From NCBI GenBank assembly GCA_029960085.1, contig JASCPG010000010.1:1-57872 (forward strand): a DNA stretch of 57,872 nt, read 5' to 3'. Origin of the DNA: Microbacteriaceae bacterium PS02067. Lineage in GTDB: Bacteria > Actinomycetota > Actinomycetes > Actinomycetales > Microbacteriaceae. Position numbers and translations under genes: made by a program. The notes beneath the pieces are model-generated. The model made no database searches and had not been told where the DNA came from. It was given only the letters and a program-made list of their open reading frames with translations. Shown here one piece after another: positions 7,534-15,650 of this stretch (its first letter is position 1; every line of letters begins with the position of its first letter).

Positions 7534-8951
7534 TCTCGATGCGGTCGTGGTCGGCGCGGGGGTCAACGGGCTCGTCGCGGCGGTCGTGCTGGCTGAGGCC
7601 GGGGATGCGGGTCACGGTGATCGAGGCCGAGTCGCGCCCCGGCGGGGCGCTGCGATCCGAGGAGCTCACACTTCCCGGGTTCGTCCACGACATCGGGGCT
7701 ACGGTCCTCTCGCTCGGCCTCGCCTCTCCCGCGATGCGCGCGCTGGGGATCACGCCCGCGGGGGTCGAGTTCCTGCACGCTGCGGCCCCACTCGGCCACG
7801 CGATCCGGCCGGGCGAGTCGGTGCTTCTCCACCGGTCCCATCAGGAGACCGCAGCGGGTCTGGGACGAGACGGGCGACGTTGGTCGGCCGTGCTCGGCGG
7901 TCTCGCGGACCGATGGGAGGGACTCGCCGAGTCTGTGCTCGATCTCTCCCACCTCCCGCCCCGCGCCCCGCTCACGCTGGCCAGGTTCGGTCTCCATGGC
8001 GGCTGGCCGGCGTCGACGCCGATCAGGCACGGCTTCCACCAGGAGCCTGCGCGAGCCCTGTTCGCCGGTCTCGCCGCCCACTCGTTCCTGCCGCTCACAG
8101 CCCTCGGGTCATCCGCGTTTGGGATCGTGCTCGGGTCCTTCGCGCACGCCGGCGGGTGGCCGGTCGCCGCCGGCGGGTCCGAGCGACTCGTCGACGCACT
8201 CGTCGCACGGTTGCGATCGCTCGGCGGCGACGTCGTCACCGGCACTCGGATCACCGACCTCGGCCAGCTGCCGAGCGCTCGGACCGTCGTCCTCGATGTG
8301 GATGCGCGGCAGTTTGCTCGCATCGCTGGAGACCGGCTGCCGGCACGCTACCGGCGTCGGCTCGAGCGCTGGCGCTACGGACCCGCGGCCTACAAGATCG
8401 ACTGGGCGCTGGATGGGCGTATCCCCTGGACCGACGAGGAACTCGCCGCTGTCGGCACCGTTCACATTGGCGGCACCGCGGAAACAGTGATCGCGTCGGA
8501 GTCCGCAGTGGCCGCCGGTCGGGTCTCAGACGATCCGTATGTGCTGCTGGTACAGGCCAGCGTCGCCGATCCGTCGCGCGCGCCGATCGGCAAGCAGACG
8601 GGCTGGGCCTACATCCACGTGCCGAACGGCTGGCGCGGCGACGCGACCGTGCTTATCGAAGATCGCATCGAACGGTTCGCACCCGGGTTCCGCGAACGCA
8701 TCCTCGCCCGCCACGTCTGGACGCCGTCCGCTCTCGAAGCGTGGGACGCGAACCTCGTCGGCGGCGACATCGGCGGCGGCGCGAACGATGTCGCGCAGCT
8801 GTTCGCCCGGCCGCGCCTGTCGCACGCGCCGTGGCGCACACCGCTCCGCGGCGTCTACCTGGCATCCACCTCGGTTCTGCCTGGCGGCGGTGCGCACGGG
8901 ATGGCAGGTTGGAACGCCGCCCACGACGCACTGCGCCACCTCATCTCGTGA
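7526..8951 (+). pseudogene. FAD/NAD(P)-dependent oxidoreductase, phytoene desaturase-like, frameshifted near the N-terminus
   Basis: Translation from TTG 7526 (overlapping the hydrolase stop) gives TDLDAVVVGAGVNGLVAAVV, the dinucleotide-binding strand with GAGVNG. The frame is lost at a run of four G at 7601-7604. Removing one G joins LAEAG directly to MRVTVIEAESRPGGALR, which is exactly the family pattern, and the rest (LTLPGFVHDIGATVLSLGLASP, then a long FAD domain ending PGGGAHGMAGWNAAHDALR) is intact in frame to 8951. The corrected product is about 474 residues. An ATG at 7539 in the second frame would give an oxidoreductase without its GxGxxG motif, which should not bind FAD. This is either a true inactivating frameshift or a sequencing error. 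Family members act on carotenoids, sterol-like or other hydrophobic substrates; the substrate is unknown. Confidence 0.8.
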
Positions 8952-8962
8952 AGCACGCCGCG

Positions 8963-8994
8963 GTCCCCTCAAGTGCAGTGCCCGCAAAGGGGAC
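8963..8994. terminator. weak hairpin between convergent oxidoreductase and integrase genes
   Basis: GTCCCCT (8963-8969) and AGGGGAC (8988-8994) form a perfect 7-bp inverted repeat with an 18-base loop and no T-run. It lies in the 64-base gap between two convergent genes. It could be a weak bidirectional terminator. No att core was identified in the gap. Confidence 0.3.
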
Positions 8995-9015
8995 GGAAGC
9001 CTGACCCGGTCTCCC

Positions 9016-10422
9016 TCAATGAGAGCGTTGTCCACGGACGATGCTCCAGAAGGCTCGAGAGTGCGCTGCGGCTACACGGCGAAGTGTCCAGCAAACGACT
9101 ACCAAACATTCAAACTCCCTGACCTGATCGAGCGCGTCGGCCGCAATTTCGACAATGAGGTCGGGGCGCTTTGCGTAGTGGCCTTGGGTGATCGCCGCGT
9201 CACTGTGCCCGAGCAGATCGCGCGCGACCTCGACGCCGGCCGTGTCCGATACCGCCGCGGCGACGGCCTTGCGGAGGCTGCGGAAGGTGAGGTGCTCGGC
9301 GTCGACCCCGATAGCCATGAGCTCCGGCTCGAACTCGCGGCGGAACATCCGCAGCAGCTCGCCGACTGCGCTGGGGTCGCGCGGACGGCCGCGCTCGGTG
9401 ATGAACAGCACGTCGTCGGGATTCCGTTCGGGATCGGGAACATGGCTGGCCACGAGCTCGCTCAGCACCTTGGCGGCGAACCTCGGAACGCGAACCCAAC
9501 GCTTCTGCCGCTCCGCCTTGGGCGTGTCCTGGCGGAACAGGCCGCGGGACTTCGTGCGAACCATCGTCCCCCCGACCCAGACGAGCGCCTCCATCGTGAG
9601 GGTTCCATCCGGCTGCTCCACCGCCTCGAACCGCACGTCCTGGAACCGGATCGCAATCGGCTCCGCGGTTCTCTCGGAAGTGCCGAGCGTTATGAGGATG
9701 TAGTCGGCGAGCAGCTTGTAGTTGGGCCGCCGGCCCACCGGATACCGAACCCGGTGTCGCTCCGGCCACACGTCGCGGATGAGGTGGAGCATGTACTTGA
9801 CCTGCGCCGCGTCGAGTTCGAAGTACACCGTGTTCGGCTCATCCGCTCGCCGGGTCGCACGGATGGGGTTTGCCACGACGACCGCTCCGTACCGTGTCTG
9901 CTGGATCGACCCGGCAGCCGAGAAATGTCCCTGCTGGATCGCCCAATCGAACGTGAGCGACATCACGTTACGAACCTTGTTCGCGGTCGTCACCGACTTC
10001 TCCCGTGCGATGTCCATGAGCAGCCCGTCAGCGCGATCAGCGGTGATGTCGGCGATAGGGATGGCTCCGGCGCGCGGGGTGACATGTGCTCGGACCACCG
10101 AGGCGTAGCCATCGACGGTCTGCTCGCGGCGCTGGCGCAGCACCCGAGGATCATCGTCGTGATACGCCGTCTTCAGCCACGCCGTCGCCAGCTCGGCGAC
10201 GGTCATGAACTGCGTTCGTCGCGCCAGGACTCGACCGACCGCGACATCAGCCGCCTCCTGCAACGCGGCCAGCGCCTCGGCCTCGGTCGCTGCGCTGCCG
10301 CTCGGACGGCGCTCATGCCCGTTGCCGTCATAGACCCGCGCTCGCGCGATGACGAGACCGCTCGGCTCGACGGTGTAGGTCACCTTGCCGAGTTCGCCGA
10401 GCGCGCGCTTCGGCCGCGCCAT
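9016..10422 (-). CDS. tyrosine-type site-specific recombinase/integrase
   Basis: 468 residues. An N-terminal arm-binding region and a SAM-like core-binding domain (TVAELATAWLKTAYHDDD to about residue 180) precede the catalytic domain. Catalytic residues are visible: Arg in GTSERTAEPIAI, the second box HLTFRSLRKAV (R-x-x-R in place of H-x-x-R, as in some actinobacterial integrases) and LLGHSDAAITQGHYAKR with the His and nucleophile Tyr. The C-terminal tail after the Tyr (about 50 residues, LVVVCWTLRRVAAAHSRAFW) is long and arginine-rich. The gene overlaps its excisionase by one base. No other mobile element gene is seen. Confidence 0.88.
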   Translation of the reverse strand: MARPKRALGELGKVTYTVEPSGLVIARARVYDGNGHERRPSGSAATEAEALAALQEAADVAVGRVLARRTQFMTVAELATAWLKTAYHDDDPRVLRQRREQTVDGYASVVRAHVTPRAGAIPIADITADRADGLLMDIAREKSVTTANKVRNVMSLTFDWAIQQGHFSAAGSIQQTRYGAVVVANPIRATRRADEPNTVYFELDAAQVKYMLHLIRDVWPERHRVRYPVGRRPNYKLLADYILITLGTSERTAEPIAIRFQDVRFEAVEQPDGTLTMEALVWVGGTMVRTKSRGLFRQDTPKAERQKRWVRVPRFAAKVLSELVASHVPDPERNPDDVLFITERGRPRDPSAVGELLRMFRREFEPELMAIGVDAEHLTFRSLRKAVAAAVSDTAGVEVARDLLGHSDAAITQGHYAKRPDLIVEIAADALDQVREFECLVVVCWTLRRVAAAHSRAFWSIVRGQRSH

Positions 10423-10646
10423 CAGTCGCCCGCCCTGTCTATCGGGGCCACGAGCCGCCCAGCGATGAACGCTTCGACATCCTCATCGCGGTAGCGGACG
10501 TTGTGCGCCGAGAGTGCGACGAACGGCAGGCCGAGACCTCGGCTGCGCGCACGCTCTGTCCGCCAGTCAGCGAGCGTCCTGATCGGGATGCCTGTGTACT
10601 CCGCAAGCTCCTGCGGAGTCCAGAGCCGGGGGCGGTCGTCGCTCAT
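10422..10646 (-). CDS. excisionase-like small DNA-binding protein
   Basis: 74 residues from ATG 10646 (the frame stays open upstream to 10766, but that part is not protein-like). RLWTPQELAEYTGIPIRTLA is a MerR/HTH_17-type helix-turn-helix, followed by NVRYRDEDVEAFIAGR, the wing typical of recombination directionality factors. Its TGA overlaps the integrase ATG by one base, so int and xis are co-transcribed and translationally coupled. It probably controls the direction of integrase action. No cargo genes lie between it and glnE. Confidence 0.78.
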   Translation of the reverse strand: MSDDRPRLWTPQELAEYTGIPIRTLADWRTERARSRGLGLPFVALSAHNVRYRDEDVEAFIAGRLVAPIDRAGD

Positions 10647-10768
10647 ACTAAGCAGGTAGGCGGCACCTCCCGTAGACTCCCAGGGACGCCCGTAGGACGG
10701 CCCGTAATCGAGTAAACGGACGGGTTCTCGGACAGCCGCAGCAGCGACCCTACCCATGCTCACCATTG

Positions 10769-10822
10769 CACTTCCCTGTATTTGCAGGGAAGTGTGAACC
10801 TGCGGAACCCCCTCCGGTTCAC
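10769..10822. repeat. two adjacent inverted repeats next to the excisionase gene
   Basis: CACTTCCCTG (10769-10778) and CAGGGAAGTG (10785-10794) form a perfect 10-bp inverted repeat with a 6-base loop. It is followed at once by GTGAACC (10794-10800) and GGTTCAC (10816-10822). The stretch 10647-10924 contains no gene. The repeats may be integrase/excisionase sites, an operator for int-xis, or remains of an att site. Their role is not decided by the sequence. Confidence 0.5.
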
Positions 10823-10868
10823 AGATCCTTAAGCCGAGCTGTACTTCGGGGTCTGATCACCTCACCCG

Positions 10869-10909
10869 GAACGCCCCGGCATCCCGCTTCGGATGCCGGG
10901 GCGTTCCGC
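10869..10909 (-). terminator. strong hairpin downstream of glnE
   Basis: A perfect inverted repeat of about 17 bp (GGAACGCCCCGGCATCC and its complement, loop of about 6 bases) lies between 10869 and 10909, just after the glnE stop at 10925 on the minus strand. It has no T-run, as is common in high-GC actinobacteria. It is the likely 3' end of the glnA2-glnE transcript. Confidence 0.65.
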
Positions 10910-10924
10910 ATGTGCGGCAGGCGA

Positions 10925-13921
10925 TCACCCGTAGAACAGGCGCTCGAAGTCGCGTCGCGCGCGACGCGCCGTGCGCAGCCACTCCTCTTCGACGAGGGTC
11001 GCGGAGCGCTCCGGGTAGTCCAGGAGCCGGCCGATGCCGTCGAGCTTCGCCCGGTCGGTGGGCAGCGCGTCGCTCGTCTGACCCGACAGCAGGGTGTTCG
11101 CCGAGCGGAGGCGGCTCGCGAGGCGCCACGACTCGGACAGGCGCGCGGCCGCGGCATCGGGCACGAGCCCCGCCTCGCGTGCGGCCTCGAGGGCGTCGAG
11201 CGTGGACGTCGTCTGCAGGCCGGAGATCCGGTGGGCGTGCTCGTGCTGGATGAGCTGCACGAGCCATTCCACGTCGCTGAGTCCGCCGGGGCCGAGCTTC
11301 AGGTGGCGCGAGCGGTCGACGCCCTGCGGCAGCCGCTCGTTCTCCACGCGAGCTTTGATGCGCTTGATCTCGCGGAGATCCTGCACCGCGACGGCGCTCG
11401 GGTAGCGCACTCCGTCTGCGAGCGTAATGAAACGCTGGATGAGCTTGACGCTCCCGGCGACGCCGCGGGCGCGCAGGAGTGCCTGCGCCTCCCACGACAG
11501 CGACCACCGCCGGTAGTACTCGGCATAGGACTCGAGCGATCGCACGAGCGGCCCGTTGCGCCCCTCCGGACGCAGATCGGCGTCGAGGTCGAAGGGGACG
11601 CGGTGGTCCTCCGAGTACGTGCGCAGGCCCGCGACGAGCTGAAGCGCGAGTTGGTGCGCCCGGTGCTGATCGAGCCCGTTCGCGTCGTACACGTAGAGCA
11701 CATCGGCATCCGAGCCGAAGCCGAGTTCCCCGCCGCCGAAGCGCCCCATCGCGATGACGGAGAAGTCCAGCGCGGCATCCTCCGGGGGCACGACCTCGCG
11801 GCGCACCGCGCGCAGCGTCGCCTGGATCGTGACCTCGCTCACCGTCGTGAGGCCATCAGCCAGTTCGTCGATCGTCAGGCGGCCGAGAACCGCCCCGAAC
11901 GCGAGGCGCAGGAGTTCGCGCCGGCGGAGCGCGCGCACGGCGTTCATCGCATCGGCGATGTTCGTGTGGCGCGTCTGGATCGCGCGCGCCTCGTCCTGCA
12001 GCGCGACGCCAGGGCGCGGCCGCAGCTGATCCTCCGCGTCGAGCCACGCGACGGACTCGGGGATCCACTCCATCAACTCGCCGATATAGCGCGAACCGGA
12101 GAGCACCCTCGCGAGACGCTCGGCGGCGCCGGACGAGTCGCGGAGGGTCCGCAGGAACCAGGGAGTGTCGCCGAGTCGTTCGCTCACGCGGCGGAACGCG
12201 AGGAGCCCGTAGTCGGGATCGACGCCGTCGGCGAACCAGCGGATCATCACCGGCATGAGGTGGCGCTGGATCGTCGCCTTGCGGCTCAGCCCGCCCGTGA
12301 GTGCCCCGATGTGGCGTAGCGCCCCGGCAGGGTCGCGGAAGCCAATCGCCGCGAGGCGGTCGTGCGCTTGCGCCGTGGAGAGCTGCTGCTCGTCGGCGGG
12401 CAGGGCCGCGACAGCGGACAGGAGCGGGCGGTAGAACAGCCGCACGTGGATCTCGCGGACCTCGCGCTTGATGCCCTCCCAGAGCTGCCACACGCCGTCG
12501 CCGTCGGGGGCGAGCCGCGACGCGCGCGCCAGCACACGCAGGCCGTCGGGCGTCTGGGGCATGAGGTGGGTGCGGCGCAGATCGCGCAACTGGACACGAT
12601 GCTCGAGTACGCGGAGCATGCGATAGTCGCGGGCGAACGCCGCAGCATCGCTCCTGCCGATGTACCCCTCGCTGACGAGGGCTTCGAGGGCATCCAGCGT
12701 CCCACGCTGACGGATGCGGTCGTCGGCGAGTCCGTGCACGAGCTGCAGCAGCTGGACGGTGAACTCGATGTCCCGGATGCCCCCCGGCCCGAGCTTCAGC
12801 TGGTACGGCACCTCGGCGGCGGGGATGAACTCTGTGACGCGCTCGCGCATCCGCTGCACGCTGTCGACGAAGTTCTCCCGGGCGGCGCTCGTCCAGACCT
12901 TGGGCTGGACGGCGGCGACGTATGCCTCTCCGAGCATGCGATCGCCCGCGAGCGGGCGCGCTTTCAGGAGCGCCTGGAACTCCCAGCTCTTGGCCCACCG
13001 GTCGTAATACGACAGGTGGGAATCGAGGCTCCGGACGAGTGCACCCTGCTTGCCCTCGGGGCGCAGATTGGCATCGACCTCCCAGAGCGGCGGCTCGATC
13101 TCCATGCCGGAGATGCCGCGCATCGTCTGCACCGCAAGGCGCGTCGCGATGTCGATCGCACGGCTCTCCCCCACCTGCTCGATGAGGTCTTCGGATGCCC
13201 CGCCGACGAAGATCACGTCCACGTCGCTTACGTAGTTCAGTTCGCGCGCGCCGGTCTTGCCCATCCCGATGATGGCGAGCTGCGTTGCGGCGACCTGATC
13301 GCGCGGGAAGAGGCCGGGGCCACCACCTCCTGAGACGCGAGTACGCGCAACCGCGAGGGATGCCTCGAGCGCCGCACCCGCGGCATCCGCCAGCGCGGCG
13401 GCGACGGCGGGCAGCACCTCGACGGGGTCGTCGGAGCCGAGATCATATGCCGCGATCCGTGCCAGCAGACGTCGGTAGCGCACGCGCAGTGCGACCCACG
13501 CGGCTTCGTCGCCGCTCGAAGCGAACCCCTCGGCATCCGCCCCCACCGCGTCGAGAAGCTCTTCGACGAGCTCGCTCTCGGTCGGGAGTCGTTCGCCGGG
13601 TTCGGGGATGTGGGCGAGCTCAGCGGGGTGGCGGAGGTAGAAGTCGGCGAAGCCCGTCGACGCGCCGAGGAGCAGCCAGAGGACGCGTCCCACGCGTGGG
13701 AGGGCGTCGGCCACAGCTGTCGGATTGCGGCGCACGATCCGCGCGAGACCAGCCAGCGCCGCGTCGGGGTCCGCCGCGCCATCCGCGCCGTCCAGGATCG
13801 TCGCGCGCGGGATCGCCAACGCATCGGCCAACTCGCTCAGCAGCGTGTCGGCCTCGCCGATGTCACCGAAGCCGTCCCGCGCGAGCACGGTCCGGACGGA
13901 TGTGCGTTCGCCGGCCGACAT
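10925..13921 (-). CDS. glnE: bifunctional glutamine synthetase adenylyltransferase/adenylyl-removing enzyme
   Basis: 998 residues, the usual length for actinobacterial GlnE. It has two nucleotidyltransferase domains in tandem: the N-terminal (deadenylylating) one has GMGKTGARELNYVSDVDVIF, the C-terminal (adenylylating) one has MGRFGGGELGFGSDADVLY. Each is followed by its GlnD-like helical domain (KLGPGGIRDIEF and KLGPGGLSDVEW). The enzyme attaches and removes AMP on glutamine synthetase in response to nitrogen status. It begins seven bases after the glnA2 stop on the same strand and is probably co-transcribed with it. No strong ribosome binding site precedes the ATG, so translation may be coupled to glnA2. 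Confidence 0.96.
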   Translation of the reverse strand: MSAGERTSVRTVLARDGFGDIGEADTLLSELADALAIPRATILDGADGAADPDAALAGLARIVRRNPTAVADALPRVGRVLWLLLGASTGFADFYLRHPAELAHIPEPGERLPTESELVEELLDAVGADAEGFASSGDEAAWVALRVRYRRLLARIAAYDLGSDDPVEVLPAVAAALADAAGAALEASLAVARTRVSGGGGPGLFPRDQVAATQLAIIGMGKTGARELNYVSDVDVIFVGGASEDLIEQVGESRAIDIATRLAVQTMRGISGMEIEPPLWEVDANLRPEGKQGALVRSLDSHLSYYDRWAKSWEFQALLKARPLAGDRMLGEAYVAAVQPKVWTSAARENFVDSVQRMRERVTEFIPAAEVPYQLKLGPGGIRDIEFTVQLLQLVHGLADDRIRQRGTLDALEALVSEGYIGRSDAAAFARDYRMLRVLEHRVQLRDLRRTHLMPQTPDGLRVLARASRLAPDGDGVWQLWEGIKREVREIHVRLFYRPLLSAVAALPADEQQLSTAQAHDRLAAIGFRDPAGALRHIGALTGGLSRKATIQRHLMPVMIRWFADGVDPDYGLLAFRRVSERLGDTPWFLRTLRDSSGAAERLARVLSGSRYIGELMEWIPESVAWLDAEDQLRPRPGVALQDEARAIQTRHTNIADAMNAVRALRRRELLRLAFGAVLGRLTIDELADGLTTVSEVTIQATLRAVRREVVPPEDAALDFSVIAMGRFGGGELGFGSDADVLYVYDANGLDQHRAHQLALQLVAGLRTYSEDHRVPFDLDADLRPEGRNGPLVRSLESYAEYYRRWSLSWEAQALLRARGVAGSVKLIQRFITLADGVRYPSAVAVQDLREIKRIKARVENERLPQGVDRSRHLKLGPGGLSDVEWLVQLIQHEHAHRISGLQTTSTLDALEAAREAGLVPDAAAARLSESWRLASRLRSANTLLSGQTSDALPTDRAKLDGIGRLLDYPERSATLVEEEWLRTARRARRDFERLFYG

Positions 13922-13928
13922 CGCAGGC

Positions 13929-15266
13929 TCAGAGCATCTCGAGGTTGCTCTTCAGCTCGAACGGCGTGACCTGCGCGCGGTACTCCTGCCATTCGCGGCG
14001 CTTGTTGAGCAGCACGTAGTTGAAGACCTGCTCCCCCAGCGTTTCCGCGACGAGCTCGGACTCCTCCATGTACTCGAGCGCGTGGTCGAGGCTCGCGGGC
14101 AGCTGCGCGTACCCGAGGGCGCGCCGCTCCGAGTCGGTCAGCGACCAGACGTTGTCCTCCGCCTCGGGCGGCAGCTCGTAGCCCTCCTCGATGCCCTTGA
14201 GGCCCGCGGCGAGCATGAGCGCGTACGCGAGGTACGGGTTCGCGGCGGAGTCGAGAGCGCGGTACTCGACGCGCGTGGACTGACCCTTGTTGGGCTTGTA
14301 CATCGGCACGCGCACGAGGGCGGAGCGGTTGTTGTGACCCCAGCAGATGAAGCTCGGGGCCTCGTCGCCGCCCCAGAGGCGCTTGTAGGAGTTGACGAAC
14401 TGGTTCGTCACGGCGGCGATCTCGTTCGCGTGGGTGAGTAGGCCCGCGATGAACTGGCGGCCCGTCTGCGAGAGCTGGTACTGACCGCCCTCTTCGTAGA
14501 ACGCGTTCCGGTCGCCTTCGAACAGCGACATGTGGGTGTGCATGCCGCTGCCGGGCTTGCCCGAGAGGGGCTTCGGCATGAAGGTGGCGTACACGCCCTG
14601 CTCGATCGCCACCTCCTTCACGACCGTGCGGAACGTCATGATGTTGTCGGCCGTCGCGAGCGCATCCGCGTACCGCAGGTCGATCTCGTTCTGGCCGGGC
14701 CCGCCCTCGTGGTGGCTGTACTCGACCGAGATGCCGAGGTCTTCGAGCATGCGGACGCTCCGGCGCCGGAAGTCGTGCGCCGTGCCACCGGGGACGTTGT
14801 CGAAGTAGCCGGCGGAGTCCACCGGCTCGGGGCCGTCGGGTCCGAAGGAGGACGACTTCAGCAGGTAGAACTCGATCTCGGGGTGCGTGTAGAACGTGAA
14901 TCCGGCATCCGCCGCCTTCGCGAGGGTGCGCTTGAGCACGTGGCGTGGGTCGGCGACGGCCGGCTGTCCGTCGGGCGTCGTGATGTCGCAGAACATGCGC
15001 GCCGTCGGGTCGATCTCGCCCCGCCACGGCAGCGTCTGGAACGTCGTGGGGTCGGGGTGCGCGAGCAGGTCCGACTCGTACGAGCGCGTCAAACCCTCGA
15101 TCGCGGAGCCGTCGAAACCGAGGCCCTCGGTGAAGGCGCCTTCGACCTCGGCCGGGGCGATCGCGACGGACTTGAGGGTGCCGACGACATCCGTGAACCA
15201 GAGGCGAACGAACTTGACGCCTCGCTCCTCGATCGTCCGCAATACGAAGTCACGCTGCTTGTCCAT
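13929..15266 (-). CDS. glnA2: type I glutamine synthetase, GlnA2-like
   Basis: 445 residues, shorter than adenylylated GlnA1 enzymes of about 470 and matching GlnA2, which lies next to glnE in other actinobacteria. Visible motifs are GLGFDGSAIEGL (N-terminal beta-grasp), HPEIEFYLL, HHEGGPGQNEIDLRY, PSGM-like GKPGSGMHTHMS (ATP/substrate site), NSYKRLWGGDEAPSFICWG and STRVEYRALDSAANPYLA. A Tyr in EEGYELPPEAED lies near the position of the adenylylated Tyr of GlnA1, but the long loop before it is absent. It catalyses ATP-dependent amidation of glutamate. The start ATG at 15266 has GAGAGGA upstream. A hexamer TAGTCT about 60 bases upstream could be its -10. Confidence 0.93.
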   Translation of the reverse strand: MDKQRDFVLRTIEERGVKFVRLWFTDVVGTLKSVAIAPAEVEGAFTEGLGFDGSAIEGLTRSYESDLLAHPDPTTFQTLPWRGEIDPTARMFCDITTPDGQPAVADPRHVLKRTLAKAADAGFTFYTHPEIEFYLLKSSSFGPDGPEPVDSAGYFDNVPGGTAHDFRRRSVRMLEDLGISVEYSHHEGGPGQNEIDLRYADALATADNIMTFRTVVKEVAIEQGVYATFMPKPLSGKPGSGMHTHMSLFEGDRNAFYEEGGQYQLSQTGRQFIAGLLTHANEIAAVTNQFVNSYKRLWGGDEAPSFICWGHNNRSALVRVPMYKPNKGQSTRVEYRALDSAANPYLAYALMLAAGLKGIEEGYELPPEAEDNVWSLTDSERRALGYAQLPASLDHALEYMEESELVAETLGEQVFNYVLLNKRREWQEYRAQVTPFELKSNLEML

Positions 15267-15377
15267 CGCGTCCTCTCCCCTGCGATCGCGCAGAGCCGTC
15301 GGGCTTCGGGAGAAACCCCGTGCAGGCCAGACTATCGGGCGAGCCGGGTGGCGGATGCCACGCCGCGAGTGTCGCGG

Positions 15378-15563
15378 TCAGGCGTCGTCCTCTGCCTCTT
15401 CTTCGGCCCACGCGCGCGAGCGCTCGGCGAGCAACTGGGGCGCGTTCGCAGCCTCTTCTTCGGTGTCGAACGGGCCTGCCCGGTCGATCGCGGGCGACTC
15501 GAAGCCGCGTTCCACCTTGCCCGTCGTGAGGTTGTACCAGAACTTGTCTTCGCCGCTGGACAT
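15378..15563 (-). CDS. small conserved SPOR-like/hypothetical protein
   Basis: 61 residues from ATG 15563, which has GGGAG seven bases upstream. An upstream in-frame start at 15599 would add 12 residues of no evident character. The sequence (SSGEDKFWYNLTTGKVERG, then GPFDTEEEAANA and an acidic tail EEEAEDDA) resembles a family of tiny actinobacterial proteins with a SPOR-like pattern, sometimes misnamed methionine aminopeptidase. Function is unknown. A TAGGAT hexamer at 15610-15615 on the minus strand is a plausible -10. Confidence 0.72.
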   Translation of the reverse strand: MSSGEDKFWYNLTTGKVERGFESPAIDRAGPFDTEEEAANAPQLLAERSRAWAEEEAEDDA

Positions 15564-15638
15564 CGCGCTCCCTTTCGCCTGGACTCCGCGGAGTCGCATG
15601 GATCACTCGATCCTAACGAGGGGACCCCGCTGCCTGGA

Positions 15639-15644
15639 TAGGCT
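15639..15644 (+). promoter_or_regulatory. -10 element of ppgK, leaderless spacing
   Basis: TAGGCT is followed by exactly six bases and then the ATG at 15651. There is no Shine-Dalgarno sequence. The same hexamer and spacing occur before def. Confidence 0.55.
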
Positions 15645-15650
15645 GGACGC

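Noticed and set aside
7590..7620. Programmed ribosomal frameshift in the oxidoreductase gene
   Set aside because: A slippery run of four G alone, with no clear downstream stimulator and no known precedent in this family, is weak; mutation or sequencing error is simpler.
10794..10830. tRNA remnant (GGTTCACAGATCC resembles a T-arm)
   Set aside because: No acceptor, D-arm or anticodon arm can be built around it.
8952..10924. Prophage
   Set aside because: Only integrase and excisionase are present; no capsid, terminase, lysis or phage regulator genes.
15267..15377. Riboswitch upstream of glnA2
   Set aside because: The leader of about 60 bases shows no known glutamine or other riboswitch core.
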